From NCBI GenBank assembly GCA_034440575.1, contig JAOTOL010001622.1, forward strand, positions 2,540,501-2,604,500: a stretch of DNA of 64,000 nucleotides, in the 5' to 3' direction. The notes beneath the pieces are model-generated. The model saw nothing but the letters and a program-made list of their open reading frames with translations, had not been told where the DNA came from and did no database searches. A program made the position numbers and the translations under genes. Origin of the DNA: Imbricaverruca yamaguchii. Lineage: Eukaryota > Arthropoda > Thecostraca > Neoverrucidae. Shown here in pieces: positions 1 to 11,930 of the stretch. Position 1 is the first letter of the stretch; every line of letters begins with the position of its first letter.

Positions 1-316
1 ACCTGAGTGGTCCGCCGCACAGCATCAGACACCCCATTCAGTCGGCGTGAGGACGACACGAGGACCACCTGAGTGGTCCGCCGCACAGCATCAGACGCGC
101 CACTCAGTCGGCGTGGGGGCGACACGAGGACCACCTGAGTGGTCCGCCGCACAGCATCAGACACCCCACTCAGTCGGCGTGGGGGCGACACGAGGACCAC
201 CTGAGTGGTCCGCCGCACAGCATCAGACGCCCCACTCAGCCGGCGTGAGGACGACACGAGGACCACCTGAGCGGTCCGCCGCTCAGCATCAGACGCGCCA
301 CTCAGTTCGGCGTCCG
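1..316. repeat. 66-bp minisatellite, about 4.8 copies, cut by the window start
   Basis: A GC-rich unit beginning cctgagtggtccgccgc recurs at 1, 67, 133, 199 and 265, giving an exact 66-bp period with only scattered substitutions. Because 66 is 22 codons, one plus-strand frame stays open (47-427) and reads a 22-residue repeat containing RGPPEWSAAQHQT. The array continues past the left edge, so its true size is unknown. I read the open frame as a by-product of the period and not as evidence for a protein. Confidence 0.95.
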
Positions 317-660
317 GCGCCCGGCTCCGGCTTATCTCGCGCGACTCGAAAAGCAAAAAAAAAACGCCGAACGGTCGTCCGGCGGATTCAAACGAGACTG
401 GCCGGTGACGTCACGGGTGTACGATAAAAATCGTTATCGACTCGGGGCCGGCGACGGCGGGCAGGTTCGAGGAACTGAATGGGCTTAGCGAGCGCCGCCG
501 ACCGCCGTGGCACGCCCGGAATGGAGCCGAGACGCGCCGCTCCTGGCGGTGTGGGCAGCTCGGCAGGACCCGGCCAGCTTCCGTTCCGGTGCCACCGCAC
601 ACTCGAGCTGGCCGAGCACTGATGACGGCCGAGGCCAATTATAGCCACGAGCCGTTCTGA
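317..660. other. CpG-rich stretch with a consensus CRE (406-413)
   Basis: The sequence after the minisatellite is rich in CG dinucleotides, unlike the AT-richer DNA from 660 on. It contains the palindrome tgacgtca at 406-413, the consensus CREB/ATF site. Such islands often mark promoters in animal genomes, but I see no convincing first exon here. Open frames occur on both strands, as expected from composition alone. Confidence 0.4.
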
Positions 661-2431
661 AACGCCAAAACCGTCAAGCTCGCCGCGCCAAGAACTGCCA
701 AATTTCCTCAGTTATTTAACTGGAGTAAGGTCATGACTGGAGCAGATTGGAGGAAGGTGTCTGTAGCACACACCAATGCATGTTCCGTGTCCATGCATGC
801 ATTGCGTAAATGTATTGTCCATGCATTTAAGCAACTAACAGGAATTCACTCTGAAGTTAATTCAGGTGTGTATCGGGCACGGTGGATGAAAGCACTCCTT
901 CAGATATTTAATATCCGAAAACCTTTTGCCCTCCGGGCTCGTATTCGATAGGATGGACTACATGTGTGCGTACTACTTCACAAACACATGTAGAAGGAAC
1001 ACAAATATCACACACAAAAATAAAAATAAAAAATAAAAACAAACAAGACAACATCCACCAAAGACATGTTATTCTACTTACGGTTATCACTTAAACGAGT
1101 CACTTTCGTACTAGTCAGCACCCAAACAATAATAAAACCCATAACCACACACTACAACTACGCTCGAGCTCAACCACCAGCAACGCCGACAACAACGCGC
1201 CCACACCGCGTGCAAGAACGCGCGCCTCCACACTGGGTAAGCCGGCCTCCAGGTACTACGACTGCGGCGCGGGCGACTCCAGAAACCTGCTTTGCGCCTC
1301 CCGTATATTAGGAAAAACGACAGTTTCCTGAGACATCCTCTGTCTGGAGACGGAGTGCAATTTTCATATGCGCAGGCGAGATCTCACCACCTGACCTGAC
1401 GTGTGCGCCAAAGGTTCTTGCATGCAGTTGAACAAGAGAAAGCCGTCCGGCCCCGCCCATGGCACTGCGCAGGTCCGATTATGACGTCATGAATTTTCGG
1501 AATTCCGTGTCTGGGCAGCGGAGAGTTAGTTATTGGTGTTTTCGGGAGCGTTGACCGCAGTGGTCATGCGGCACCCATAACGCGGTTGGTCATGCCGAAG
1601 TGTCCAAACAGAAATAAGTCGAGAGGGCGTAATATATAGTGCATTGTCTAACTCGTGGCAAAGTCATATAGTAGAGCCTTGCTTATTTTACCACATACAA
1701 TATCATGAGTGACGGACATTCGGGCCGTAATGTGAATACTGCCGGAAATCTTGGTGAGTTCGTCGATGTTTTTCTGTGCATTATCGGCCGGAATGGTGCA
1801 TTTTCCTCCATGAGATTTCATGCAACTGAATCATGTGCCTATACAGAATATATCGCCTCTACAGAATATGCCGCCATTTAGCTGAATCAAAATTTGTGGA
1901 TGCTATTATCAGTCGCTCAGTTACTACCAAAATGATTGCGGGGCATCAAACATTTGGAATCGATTATTTCTACGAAGTCTTCATTGAAGGAAGCATTACG
2001 TGCCGAAAATGCTGGGCGACTTGTCTGTAGGCAGCCACCAAAACAGCGGACATGTAAGCTGTAGCACGGGTGGACCTTGATAATTATTATAGGGCCCTAT
2101 GTTAAGAGAGTAAAAGTGTATGGGATCAAGACAAAGATGATGAAGCTCAGGTCTTCCCACCAAAGGTACAGGAAACTTCATTCACCCCTCAGCTGTAGCG
2201 TTCCGAGCGCCGAGGAGCAGCCAAGCCCCCCCTAGGAAGCAACAAATGCATTGTATAAAACGAAAAATCTTAAGATTTTCATCACGCAAAACCCACTATT
2301 CTGTCGGTCTCCTCCCCCCCTCAGGAAAATCCTGGCTGTGCCACCATTCCAAGCCGTTGCTTAATGCGAAGCCCAAGTCCTCTCGAGTTGCCAAAAGGAC
2401 AAAGAACAGGACAGTCGTAAGCATATCTCTT
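661..2431. other. Featureless interval
   Basis: No recognisable gene or repeat was found. An A-rich tract lies at 1010-1045. A GC box (about 1450-1457) and a second tgacgtca palindrome (1482-1489) lie close together, but no exon follows clearly. Short open frames here have no recognisable domain. Confidence 0.5.
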
Positions 2432-3097
2432 AGACATAAAAGACATAAAGACATAAAAGATTAGTGCAACTATGAGCCACAAGGGCCCTTCTTGGTTGCA
2501 CTCTGTACACTGAACCAGTTGCCCACCAAATCTGTCAATCAGCCCTCCCTGTAATACTGAAAAGCAAGCCCTCTATTCTTATAATGATTGTCTATGCTGT
2601 TTTTAAAGATGTTCAATGTGCTGCTACTGACGATGTTTTCTGGCAGCTGGTTCCAGTGTTCCACTACCCTGTTGGTGAAGAAAGTTTGCCTTAACCTTGT
2701 TCTGCTGTGGTTAACTTTAATTTTGAATTTATGACCTCTAATTGCATCATTTCTGTTAAATTCAAACATTTCCCCAAGGTATCCCCTCTCCAGACCATTG
2801 ACAAATTTAAAGACCTCGATGAGATCTCCTCTCAGCCTTCTATATCTAAGTGAAAACATATTCAATTTCTTCAATCTTTCCTCATATGCCAGGTTGCTTA
2901 TGCCATTAACCATTTTTGTAGCCCTCTTTTGTACTCTCTCTAAAAGCCAACAATCTTTTCATAGCTAGGAGACCAAGCTTGGATGCAGTATTCCAAATGT
3001 GGCCTGACGTATGCACAGTAAAGCTTCCTGATCACTTCCTCACTTCTGTATGATACATTCCTATGTATTGCCCCGAGCATTCTCAGTGCCTTCTTCC
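2432..3097 (-). mobile_element. CR1-type LINE copy A, 5'-truncated 3' end
   Basis: This is the 3' end of a non-LTR retrotransposon read on the minus strand. It carries the C-terminal 124 residues of the ORF2 reverse transcriptase protein (2539-2913), a short 3' UTR, and a tail of repeated ttttatgtc-like units (about 2432-2456). It matches copy B (5116-5765) almost base for base. I count only about three differences: a substitution and a one-base length change in the a-run around 2957-2965, and a substitution near 2932. The match stops abruptly at 3097, which is the 5' truncation point typical of target-primed insertion. The a-run change shifts the frame, so the copy is dead. Confidence 0.85.
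2539..2960 (-). pseudogene. LINE ORF2 C-terminus (copy A)
   Basis: The frame encodes the post-RT C-terminal region of a CR1-like ORF2. Seen motifs are MVNGISNLAYEERLKKL, SLRYRRLRGDLIEVFK and VVEHWNQLPENIV, the usual end signature of these LINE polymerases. Where copy B has a TGA, this copy keeps an arginine codon, but a one-base deletion slightly upstream (near 2960) breaks the frame into the RT palm. The 124-residue end is identical in the two copies, which points to recent insertion from closely related sources. Confidence 0.8.
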
Positions 3098-4007
3098 CAG
3101 TCCTTTTCTTATTTTATCCATTTTAATGCTTGAAAAGCATGCATTGTATGTCAATTTGGCATAGGCAATCCAAAGCCGACGTCATATGTGTAACTTTGCT
3201 CACGCAAAAGGCGTTCTATGGCGGCTGCAGGATAGCACCCACCTGGGTTGCTGTAGTGTTTTGATGTTCGTAAATATAATCGTTGACTAATCGCTGTGCA
3301 GTTTTGTCGCAATGATGTCATCAACATCAGGAAGTTTAATGACGTACTGAGCACGCGTCCGAATAAATGAGTTTCGACATCCTTGTGAAAATGCCCTCCG
3401 GCTCAGAGACGAAGTGTACTCCAACTCCGAACCATACAGGTAAGTTTCCCATTCTGATAGTATAGGGTAGGAGCTAGTTCTATTAATTTACTTGACAACT
3501 AACTGTTACAGATTCCGTGCTCCTAGCTGATGGCCTTGCTCCAGTAGACTTGAGGCTTCAGGCTCCAGTCAAACAATGGCGGATATTTGGCAATTATCTG
3601 CGTAGGGAACTTGGTGGTTTCGGCGTTTTATAATTATTCATGGGAATATTCAGCCCCAGTGCTGATGACGGTGGTTGCTGAGTGTTTGGTGCCAAATAAC
3701 CATTCGTGCTGGCGCCAACCTCGTAATAGGGCCGCAGTTTAGGGTGGCGTCAGACTGGTGTTCAGTTCGTGCCGATCAAAAGAGTCAAAATGGCGGTTTG
3801 CAATAGTCACAAAGTCATAAAATGCTTAGACTTAATAAGAGCTACAAGAGCCCATCCAGTTAAGTCTGTAAATGGAAGATGCCATGAGCCCGGTAAAAAG
3901 ACTCTCCCCAACCATCCTAACATCCTAAAGAAACCATTCACCAACATCCCACACACCTATCAATGCCTATCTACCCTAGCTATCCAGCCCTATTGCCTGG
4001 ATCCCTC
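3098..4007. other. Interval between LINE copy A and the ORF1 fragment
   Basis: No gene recognised. The interval could be pre-existing DNA, or filler inside a rearranged LINE that lost its centre. I could not match it to the usual endonuclease or RT motifs, so an internally deleted single element is only one option. Confidence 0.4.
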
Positions 4008-4683
4008 TTAACACATGTGGATTGAATGACTTGGGACTTCAGCAGACCCTATGCTATTCACCCCTAACTGTACTATAACTGTACTAAGCTGGTGATCACT
4101 GGTGGCCTGTGCCACCACTGGCACCAGGTCTGTAACCTTGGCACCAGGCCTGGTGATACACCTCCTGTCCCTCCTACCTTTATAAAATACCCGATATAAA
4201 TGTCGCACAGGAGAATCACCTACGACCAGTACCGTATCCTCACTACTACTATTCTGGACACAAGATAGTGCCTGAAATCTATTAGATATTGCTATGCCTG
4301 CCTGTTGAGCAGTTCGACTAGGCTTCCTCCCAGTCCTACAACCTGCCGCCTGCCACTCACTGACCATTTCCTTAGGCTCGCGACTCCAAATCCTCCACCC
4401 CCTGACCTCATGACACTTCCCCTCCTGTAACCTACCAGAACTACCCCTCCTCTGTTCAATATTAACACTCTCCTCTAGAGAAATCCCAGCCACCTCCACA
4501 GTAGGGAAGCCTCAGCTACCTGGTGGCCTGCGACCACCTGGGGATATGATGTCCCTGCTGCGGAGTGACCCCTTTTGCCATATCTTGCCTACCCTGTGCA
4601 ACAAGGTCAGCCTTAAGCTTGGAAAGCTCTGCCCTAAGGGCCCTAATCTCTTCATCTAGTGCCTGCATCCTGGTAGACACCAT
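4008..4683 (-). pseudogene. CR1-type LINE ORF1 with esterase-like domain, frameshifted
   Basis: On the minus strand an ATG at 4683-4681 opens a short coiled-coil-like stretch (ALDEEIRALRAELSKLKADL), then the frame ends at a stop near 4506. The neighbouring frame continues from 4499 to 4008. In that second frame, residues about 89-150 hold an SGNH/esterase-like domain: VLVVGDSPVRHL with the GDS block, RPGAKVTDLV, and VIVQLGVNSI, where the family usually has GxND. ORF1 proteins with an N-terminal coiled coil and a C-terminal esterase are known from CR1- and L2-type LINEs. The split into two frames and the altered GxND block indicate a broken copy. It lies downstream of copy B on this strand, so it cannot be the ORF1 of that copy in normal order. 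Confidence 0.7.
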
Positions 4684-5115
4684 TCGAGATTTAGATTGAA
4701 ATTAACTCGTTAAACAACTGACAAGAATTAATTTTTTTTAAGAAAAAAAGAAGCCAACTATTATTCACTATCAATCACTACCTCATATACTGTCAGATAA
4801 TGATCTAAGTTCCTCAAGAATACCACACACGAAGCAGAAACTATTAAACAACTGTTTGCTTTTTTGTGTTTTTTTTCTTGAAATTAAATGTATAATCTAA
4901 TTGTCTTCTAGACAAGTAGACAACTATATGAATATCACTATTGATATCTCTTATGGCTAGATAAGAAAATGAACAGTCACACGGCACTTATGAATACCAC
5001 CAACTTAGTATTAAATCTTAAACGTAAACACAAAAGAGACTATGCACCTCAAAACTAATTAAAGTATGTTAGGAAAGTATTAATATTCTCTAATATACTA
5101 TAATATCTACACACT
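4684..5115. other. AT-rich sequence upstream of the ORF1 fragment
   Basis: AT-rich DNA with short a- and t-runs lies directly 5' (minus strand) of the ORF1 start codon and ends at the 3' tail of LINE copy B. It may be the 5' UTR of the ORF1-bearing element. No promoter motif is clear enough to call. Confidence 0.35.
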
Positions 5116-6250
5116 TAAAAGACATAAAAGATTAGTGCAACTATGAGCCACAAGGGCCCTTCTTGGTTGCACTCTGTACACTGAACCAGTTGCCCACCAA
5201 ATCTGTCAATCAGCCCTCCCTGTAATACTGAAAAGCAAGCCCTCTATTCTTATAATGATTGTCTATGCTGTTTTTAAAGATGTTCAATGTGCTGCTACTG
5301 ACGATGTTTTCTGGCAGCTGGTTCCAGTGTTCCACTACCCTGTTGGTGAAGAAAGTTTGCCTTAACCTTGTTCTGCTGTGGTTAACTTTAATTTTGAATT
5401 TATGACCTCTAATTGCATCATTTCTGTTAAATTCAAACATTTCCCCAAGGTATCCCCTCTCCAGACCATTGACAAATTTAAAGACCTCGATGAGATCTCC
5501 TCTCAGCCTTCTATATCTAAGTGAAAACATATTCAATTTCTTCAATCTTTCCTCATATGCCAGGTTGCTTATGCCATTAACCATTTTTGTAGCCCTCTTT
5601 TGTACTCACTCTAAAAGCCAACAATCTTTTTCATAGCCAGGAGACCAAGCTTGGATGCAGTATTCCAAATGTGGCCTGACGTATGCACAGTAAAGCTTCC
5701 TGATCACTTCCTCACTTCTGTATGATACATTCCTATGTATTGCCCCGAGCATTCTCAGTGCCTTCTTCCTAGCTTCCTTGGTCTGTTCTGATGCCCCCAG
5801 TTTTGTGTTTAGAATAACACCTAAATCCTTCTCCTGTTGAGTCACTGATAGCACTTGGCCACCCATCAAGTATGGAGCCTTGATATGCTGCTTACCTACA
5901 TGCATGATTTTGTACTTATCAAAGTTAAATTTCATTTGCCATTCTTCGGACCACTTCTCAAGTTTGTCTAAGTCTTTTTGTAGCGAGATATGCTCATCCT
6001 GACCTGTTATTGCCCTAAAGACCTTCAAATCATCCGCAAATTTCAAAACTTTACTGCTTAGGCCACTTTCAATGTTATTTACAAATATAATGAACAGTAA
6101 TGGCCCTAGTACTGACCCCTGGGGGACTCCACTAAGAACATTTTGCCATGATGACTTTGTACCATTTAGCATCACTCTTTGCTGTCTATCTGAAAGCCAC
6201 AACTCTATCCATTTTAAGATGCTACCAACATATCCATTTGTAATATCTCC
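5116..6250 (-). mobile_element. CR1-type LINE copy B, 5'-truncated
   Basis: This is a longer copy of the same minus-strand LINE as copy A. The 3' tail (ttttatgtc-type) is at about 5116-5130. The shared 3' UTR and RT C-terminus run to 5765, and the copy then continues through the RT palm to about 6250, where recognisable coding ends at an in-frame stop. Flanks differ from those of copy A, so the two are separate insertions and not a tandem duplication. Element type rests on the RT motifs and on the nearby esterase ORF1. Confidence 0.85.
5210..6247 (-). pseudogene. LINE ORF2 reverse transcriptase, partial, one internal stop
   Basis: The minus strand reads an RT palm in two open segments, 6202-5606 and 5605-5210, which are in the same frame and separated only by a TGA at 5608-5606. 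In the first segment, residues 25-37 are GVPQGSVLGPLLF (RT block 4) and residues 55-58 are FADD, the catalytic aspartates. A later match is LGVILNTKLGASEQ. The second segment is the conserved C-terminus also seen in copy A. Copy A has an arginine codon where this copy has TGA, so the stop is private to this copy. The endonuclease and RT fingers are missing because of 5' truncation. Confidence 0.88.
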
Positions 6251-6701
6251 AACTCAACAAAACTAAATCCTAAAATACTCCAAAAATGAAGAAGCCTATA
6301 TACCTCTACAATTACCAGGTATATGGAGATGTACCCAGTGAAATTGAAGCTAACTATTTAAATCCTAAACTCTATCCTAAACTTTAACACCATAAAGACG
6401 AAAACTTATTCCTCTACACTACAGAAATCAAAGCCACGAGGCCGCGCCTAAAGACAAGATGGCGCTGGGCAGCCTCGCTAGGTTGATATAGTATAATTTG
6501 CCTGTTACAAAAGTACTTATCAGATAAAAACTAAGTAAATATATTCACATAAGTAATTGCTAAGCACCTATCCACAACTTAGCCTAGTGCGCTGCCTCGT
6601 TCTGCAACGATTTATCTGGTAAGTTGGAACTCCACCCGACGTGCTTCCACCGTGACACCTGGCGGCAAACACTAAATTATTATAGATCATCTTCAGATGA
6701 C
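6251..6701. other. AT-rich interval before the hairpin
   Basis: No gene seen. The stretch caagatggcgctgggc (about 6454-6469) contains a core like the YY1 sites found in some LINE promoters. This could be leftover LINE 5' UTR, but that is weak. Confidence 0.3.
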
Positions 6702-6745
6702 ACATAAAAGATCCTTAAATATTATATTTTAAGGATCTTTTATGT
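6702..6745. repeat. 18-bp perfect inverted repeat (hairpin)
   Basis: Arms 6702-6719 and 6728-6745 are perfect reverse complements with an 8-base spacer. The arm core atcttttatgtc is the same 12 bases found at the 3' tail of LINE copies A and B. The hairpin may therefore be two LINE tails joined head to head. Confidence 0.9.
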
Positions 6746-6837
6746 CACTAACAACCTTACTGTATCATCAAGATAACTATTTCGATGGCTGGCTTATGAA
6801 AATCATAATTGCATCTCACCTTATGTTGCATTCTTCT

Positions 6838-7316
6838 GTCAGGGGAGGATACAGGGGGACTGAGGGCATATGCCCTGAGGCGGCGGAGATTCGTGACCAG
6901 AGCTCCCGTCAGGACTACCACTTGTATGTCCCCCGGTCCCCTACTGAGATGGGAAGGAGGCGATTTAGCTCCAGAGCATCACTTGTGTACAACTCGTTGC
7001 CACCCGAGCTGATGCGGCTTCCCGTACCGATCTTCGGTCGCCACCTGCGGCGGCACCTGTCTGACGTGCCGACCTAGCCGGACTGATTTGCCGACCGGCC
7101 CACTTTATTTCGTTTATTTTTCATTTATTTTTATTTTGTTTATTTCGTTTATTGCTATTATTTTTTTATTATTATTTTGTTATGACACATGACCACCGGT
7201 TTAACTGCTGTGATTTTGACCCTTTGTGCTGTTTTATCTAATTAAAGCGAGGTTGTAATAGCCACAAGTCCATTGTGGGTTACCTCAATAAAAGTATGTC
7301 TGTCTGTCTGTCTGTC
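6838..7316 (+). mobile_element. 3' end of a second LINE, with coding tail, AATAAA and (TGTC)n
   Basis: A plus-strand frame ending at the stop at 7075-7077 encodes a typical non-LTR RT C-terminus: YVPRSPTEMGRRRFSSRA, VYNSLPPELMRLP and FGRHLRRHL. An AT-rich 3' UTR follows, then AATAAA at 7287-7292, and the element closes with a run of tgtc units (about 7297-7316). Sequence and tail differ from copies A and B, so this is another LINE family. It is 5'-truncated close to 6838. The clade is not decided; Jockey-, CR1- and RTE-like are all possible. Confidence 0.75.
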
Positions 7317-9150
7317 ATGCCATCCTCTCATGGAAGGTGGCACCCCTGTGGGGGGGGGGCTGTAGGGCACAACCACCCTCGCTCAACATGTTTTTGTTGT
7401 CGTCAAACGTGTCCCTCTGCGAGGAAGAGGCACCCGTTCGAATGGAAAAGGCGCCAGTCTAGACGAGTGCCCCTTCCCATGACAGGTACTGGATCCGTTC
7501 CAGCCTTCAGTGAAATAGGCTGAAGCTAATTTGCAAGTTGTGTTCACAAAATATGTCGAAATTATCACAGAATCATTTCACCACCACTAATCCGCACACT
7601 TGAAGCATATCCTACATGGACAAAGCCGAGAGGAAGCATTAATTCAGGGTTAGCCTATCACAACGATTAACCATCGCTCTCGGCCATTGGCATAATCATG
7701 TCTCGATGATAATTGGGGAAATGTGAAGAACGGGGGGAGGAGGAAAGAATACTGACCGGAAGACGGCGTCCAAGGTGTGGGACGCCCTGTTCCAGTATAT
7801 TTGTGGTATATGGGAGCGCATGTTTGTGCTTCTGGGGAGAGATGAACTGATCGGTCTCCGAGCCTCCGCCAGGTTGCAACGCTTCAGGTTAGCATGCGAA
7901 GTTTAAGCCATTACCGACTCTGGCTGGTGCTAAAGCCAAGCTACCCCCTCAGCAATGGCGTTCCTACCAATTCAATTAGAAATTGCGGCATAGCATCAGT
8001 GTGGATTTTACTTGTGAAATGAATGAGTGAATTGCATAGATATAGCACACGCAAGCAGTACAATTTATATCTTGTATCCAGACGACTTAGATATCCTTGT
8101 AAGATACACTGGAAGTGGGTTTCTGCTAGAGCATGCTCAGCATATGGCACGTATAGTTATATGCCAGCAGTGATATTACTGATTCAACTTAAGCCCATCA
8201 ATATCAGCGGAATCCTTCAGATTGTTCATATTTTGAGCATGCAACGTTTTTCACAGCACCGTGATACACTGGCTATGGGTGCCGATAGGTATGCTTTTGA
8301 GGAGGTTTTGGTCCCTCCCCTCACAATATTGCATTCCTCCAATAATTTCAACTTTTAACATGGGACCCAATGGGATGAGCCCACCAATAAATTTGGGCCC
8401 GCCCGTTTACCTCCGTATATTGACCCTCAACAATGTTCAGAAGTCAACACCCCTAACACTGACGCAAGATCAATCTTCCCTGAAAATGTATTCAAATAAA
8501 TGCTTCGACTTACAACGAGGTGAATTCGTTTCTTTGCTACGATACCAGGAAATCATCGCTTGCATTATCATTTAATTTCCAGTTCGCTGCACATTGCGCA
8601 ATTTTGGGACTTATAATTACAAGTTATATACTTATACATACTTGACTTATTACAGACTTATAACAACAAGTCGTCAAGGCCTTAAATTTGGCAACCATGG
8701 GCATCTGAATAATGCATGACATGACCTGACATCATGACATCTGACATCTGAATTGGACACCGTCACAGAAAAACACGGAATTAGAATGGCGTTTTGAAAT
8801 TTTCACCCAGCACTCTTCTTCAGAGATTCCTACGTCCGTGGTGACTAGAAAAAAAACGATACTGGCGCGTTTTAAGCGGGTTTACAATGCGCGAGCTAGG
8901 GTCCCTAGCTTATATTTAATACTAAGCCACTTTTGTTAAAGTGTTCTTACTTTACATCTATGAAAGTCTATGTTTATCACGGGATAGCTGGCTTTGCGAT
9001 TACAAAACAAGCTTCCAAAGTTTCATCTTATGTGGAGGAGGGGGGGGGGGTGTATAACAGCTAGCCTGCCAGTTTCTGAGGACATACGATGGGTCATTAA
9101 TGAGAGGAAGGTCTATTCACCGGCGAGGGATATTTTGTTCCTAATTTAAC
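7317..9150. other. Featureless interval
   Basis: No convincing gene. Short g-runs occur at 7350-7358 and 9042-9051, and a patch of overlapping tgacat-like repeats at 8715-8755. Open frames are short and unrecognised. Confidence 0.5.
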
Positions 9151-9255
9151 TTGCCGAATGGCCCGGGAAGGACGCGACCCGACTTCAAAGGGGCCGCGTG
9201 CCCTTCGAGAGATCATGAACCGGAGAGGCCGGGACGCCCACTCGGAGGGCTACGA

Positions 9256-9546
9256 CGACCTTCGGCAGCGTGGTGTCGACCGGAGACATGAGACGCACCG
9301 CCACGTGGGGTCTCGGTGTGACTGTGACGACCTTCGGCCGCGTGGTGTCGACCGGAGACATGAGACGCACCGCCACACGGGGTCTCGGTGTGACTGTGAC
9401 GACCTTCGGCCGCGTGGTGTCGACCGGAGACATGAGACGCACCGCCACATGGGGTCTCGGTGTGACTGTGACGACCTTCGGCCGCGTGATGTCGACCGGA
9501 GACATGAGACGCACCGCCACATGGGGTCTCGGTGTGACTGTGACGA
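9256..9546. repeat. 72-bp minisatellite, 4 copies
   Basis: Units beginning cgaccttcgg start at 9256, 9328, 9400 and 9472, an exact 72-bp period with very few substitutions. Because 72 is 24 codons, several frames on both strands stay open at once. The plus frame 9158-9661 shows repeats of RGVDRRHETHRH. Simultaneous openness on both strands argues that the period, not coding selection, creates the frames. Confidence 0.95.
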
Positions 9547-9587
9547 ACGCGCGGCCAGGTTGTCAGCGTCCTCGGCGTCCGGACGTG

Positions 9588-9642
9588 ACGAGTACTCCGA
9601 ATGTGACGAATGTGACGCATGTGACGAATGTGACACATGGAC
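9588..9642. repeat. Short tgtgacgaa-type repeat
   Basis: Runs of atgtgacgaatgtgacgc form a 9-18 bp period directly after the 72-bp array. In one frame it gives alternating ECDECDACDECD residues. Confidence 0.75.
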
Positions 9643-10307
9643 AGCGCAGTGCGCCGTGTAAGCCGCGGCGTTCTTCTCGGGGTGCGGGAGACGCGACAAG
9701 TGTGTTCCAAGCTCACGGAGAGTGTAACACACCCCTAGAGGGTGCATCAGCCCCGGACGTTGGGCCAGGACGGGTAAACTAAGCGCGTCACAATCCCACG
9801 CATGACGCGATCTGCAGAAACCAGATCAGTTACCCGAGTGCGACACAGTCTCTGGAATTCGAGGGGGCACTGGGGACACGTGCCCCTCATGGAAGGTATG
9901 CCCTCAGGTAAGGGAAAGGCATCCATCCGGGAAGGTTCGAGAGTACCCACCACTCCATCGGTCAACATATTCTTTTTCTTTAGTTAGAGGCGCCCCCTGA
10001 GGAATAGTCGCTCCTAAGAAGTAAAAGGTACCACTTGAGTGTGCTCGGGTGCACTCCCACCCCTCTCAACAGATTTTCAGCCGAAGGCGCCCCTCCAGGT
10101 ACCACGCAGACAAGCGCTCCTCCAGACAAGTGCTCCAGACAAGTGACAATTCATGGATCCACCCATGGCATAGGGTTACCTCGTGTCAGTATGTGGCGAA
10201 TTCCTCCATTAATCCGTGCATTTTTCCACTTCCCACAGGAAAGCACTTTTCGCAAGTGAAAAGGCACTACACAGGTGTGCAACGATTGCTTAAAGGAGCG
10301 AAAAATA

Positions 10308-10437
<130 letters not shown>

Positions 10438-11384
10438 AATTGCAAGCGTCATCAAGCGTAATATATGACCAATGTAGTCGATGCGCCCTTAAGCCCTAAT
10501 AACTAACTACTATCAAGCGTAATATCAAATAGGACATAGATAAAGGCAGAAAACGTTGCACGGACGCAATATATACGAGCCACTGTGGATAATATTCAGA
10601 CTTCTTGGTGACATTCCTTTGACACCAGTCAAAATTCCGCGTGCGATCTTTGAGCCTAGGGTGTTCTTGGACTACATTGCTAGTAACTTTTGCCCTCCTG
10701 GATATTTTCTCACCTTGTCCTATGAGGGAAGCTAAACAAATCTGAAATTTGGAAAATCAAGAACGATACAACAAGAAATGGACAATGTATAAAATGCTTG
10801 TGAAAAGGAGTGTCAGACATGTTAAAAAAGAAGAACAATGGATGCTATCATGGGGAGGTCAAGCTGTGAGTGTGACAAAAAGTATAGCATCGGGACCGCA
10901 AATCAAGTTCAGACGCATTTTCGGTGATGAAGCTGCAAACGAATTATCTAGCCGGCATATTAATGTTGCCATGCACCTCCCATAGTCTCTGCTAGTACAC
11001 TTCGGCTGGGCTGGTACGCTTCGGTGAGGCTGGGAACATGGTCAAGCTGCCTGGAGGCGCCGGCTGGGTACGTCATGACCTACGTGTCCGACGAAGAGCG
11101 GGAGAGCGACAGAGCGCCTCTTGAAGGACGGAATCGATTTTTGTTGTTAAACATAGTGTCACCTGCGACGGCGCATGGGTCAAGCTGGATCAAATTCGGC
11201 TGTGAGTGTCAATAATTGGGCTCTTATTTTGTTCCATGAACTGCGGAAGAAGAACACAGTCACGCCTCAGCAGCACGCAGACACCATCGGACCATCGGAC
11301 CCTGGCCGGCGAACGGCTAACAGCGGCGCGTTGGCGCTGTTAGTGTTAATGTGCGGAGATGAAGCCAGATCACACAGCAGTAGT

Positions 11385-11715
11385 GCAGTGGGTGTCTTCA
11401 GCGGTGGTGCAGTAGGAAGTGCCAACAGTAGTGCATTAGGAAGCGTTAGCGGTAGTGCATTAGGAAGCGTCAACAGTAGTGCATTAGGAAGCGTCAGCAG
11501 TAGTGCAGTAGGACGTGTCAACAGTAGTGCATTAGGAAGCGTCAGCAGTAGTGCAGTAGGAAGTGTCAACACTAGTGCAGTAGGAAGCGTCAGCAATAGT
11601 GCAGTAGGAAGCGTCAGCAGTGGTGCATTAGGAAGCGTCAGCAGTAGTGCAGTAGGACGTGTCACAGTAGCAGTAACTAGCAATAGTGCAGTAGGAAGCG
11701 TCAGCAGTAGAGCAG
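11385..11715. repeat. 24-bp minisatellite, about 13 copies
   Basis: The unit is close to agtagtgcattaggaagcgt plus four bases (24 bp, eight codons). It gives the plus-strand repeat SSALGSVN or SSAVGSVS within the open frame 11175-11762. The minus strand is open over the same region. Substitutions are mostly a few fixed variants (agtg/attg, gtcaac/gtcagc), typical of array turnover. Confidence 0.95.
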
Positions 11716-11930
11716 TAGTAGGCGTCGGGAGTGCACCAGGACGGATCAACCATAGAGTTTGAACAGTGAGCTGGCTGTATCGTAAAATGCGCATGCTACG
11801 AATAGAAGTGTAGAAAACTGGACCGAAACATTTATGGTACATACAGATCCATGCAGTTATGAACGGTTATAGTACATAGTGTCGGAAGTCAGATTTAACA
11901 GGAGTCAAATCGGGTGACGATGGAATGATG

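Noticed and set aside
1440..1495. Promoter with GC box and CRE
   Set aside because: The motifs are short and no transcribed feature follows.
9158..9747. Overlapping long open frames on both strands (165-170 residues)
   Set aside because: They result from the 72-bp period; every frame lacking a stop in one unit stays open in all.
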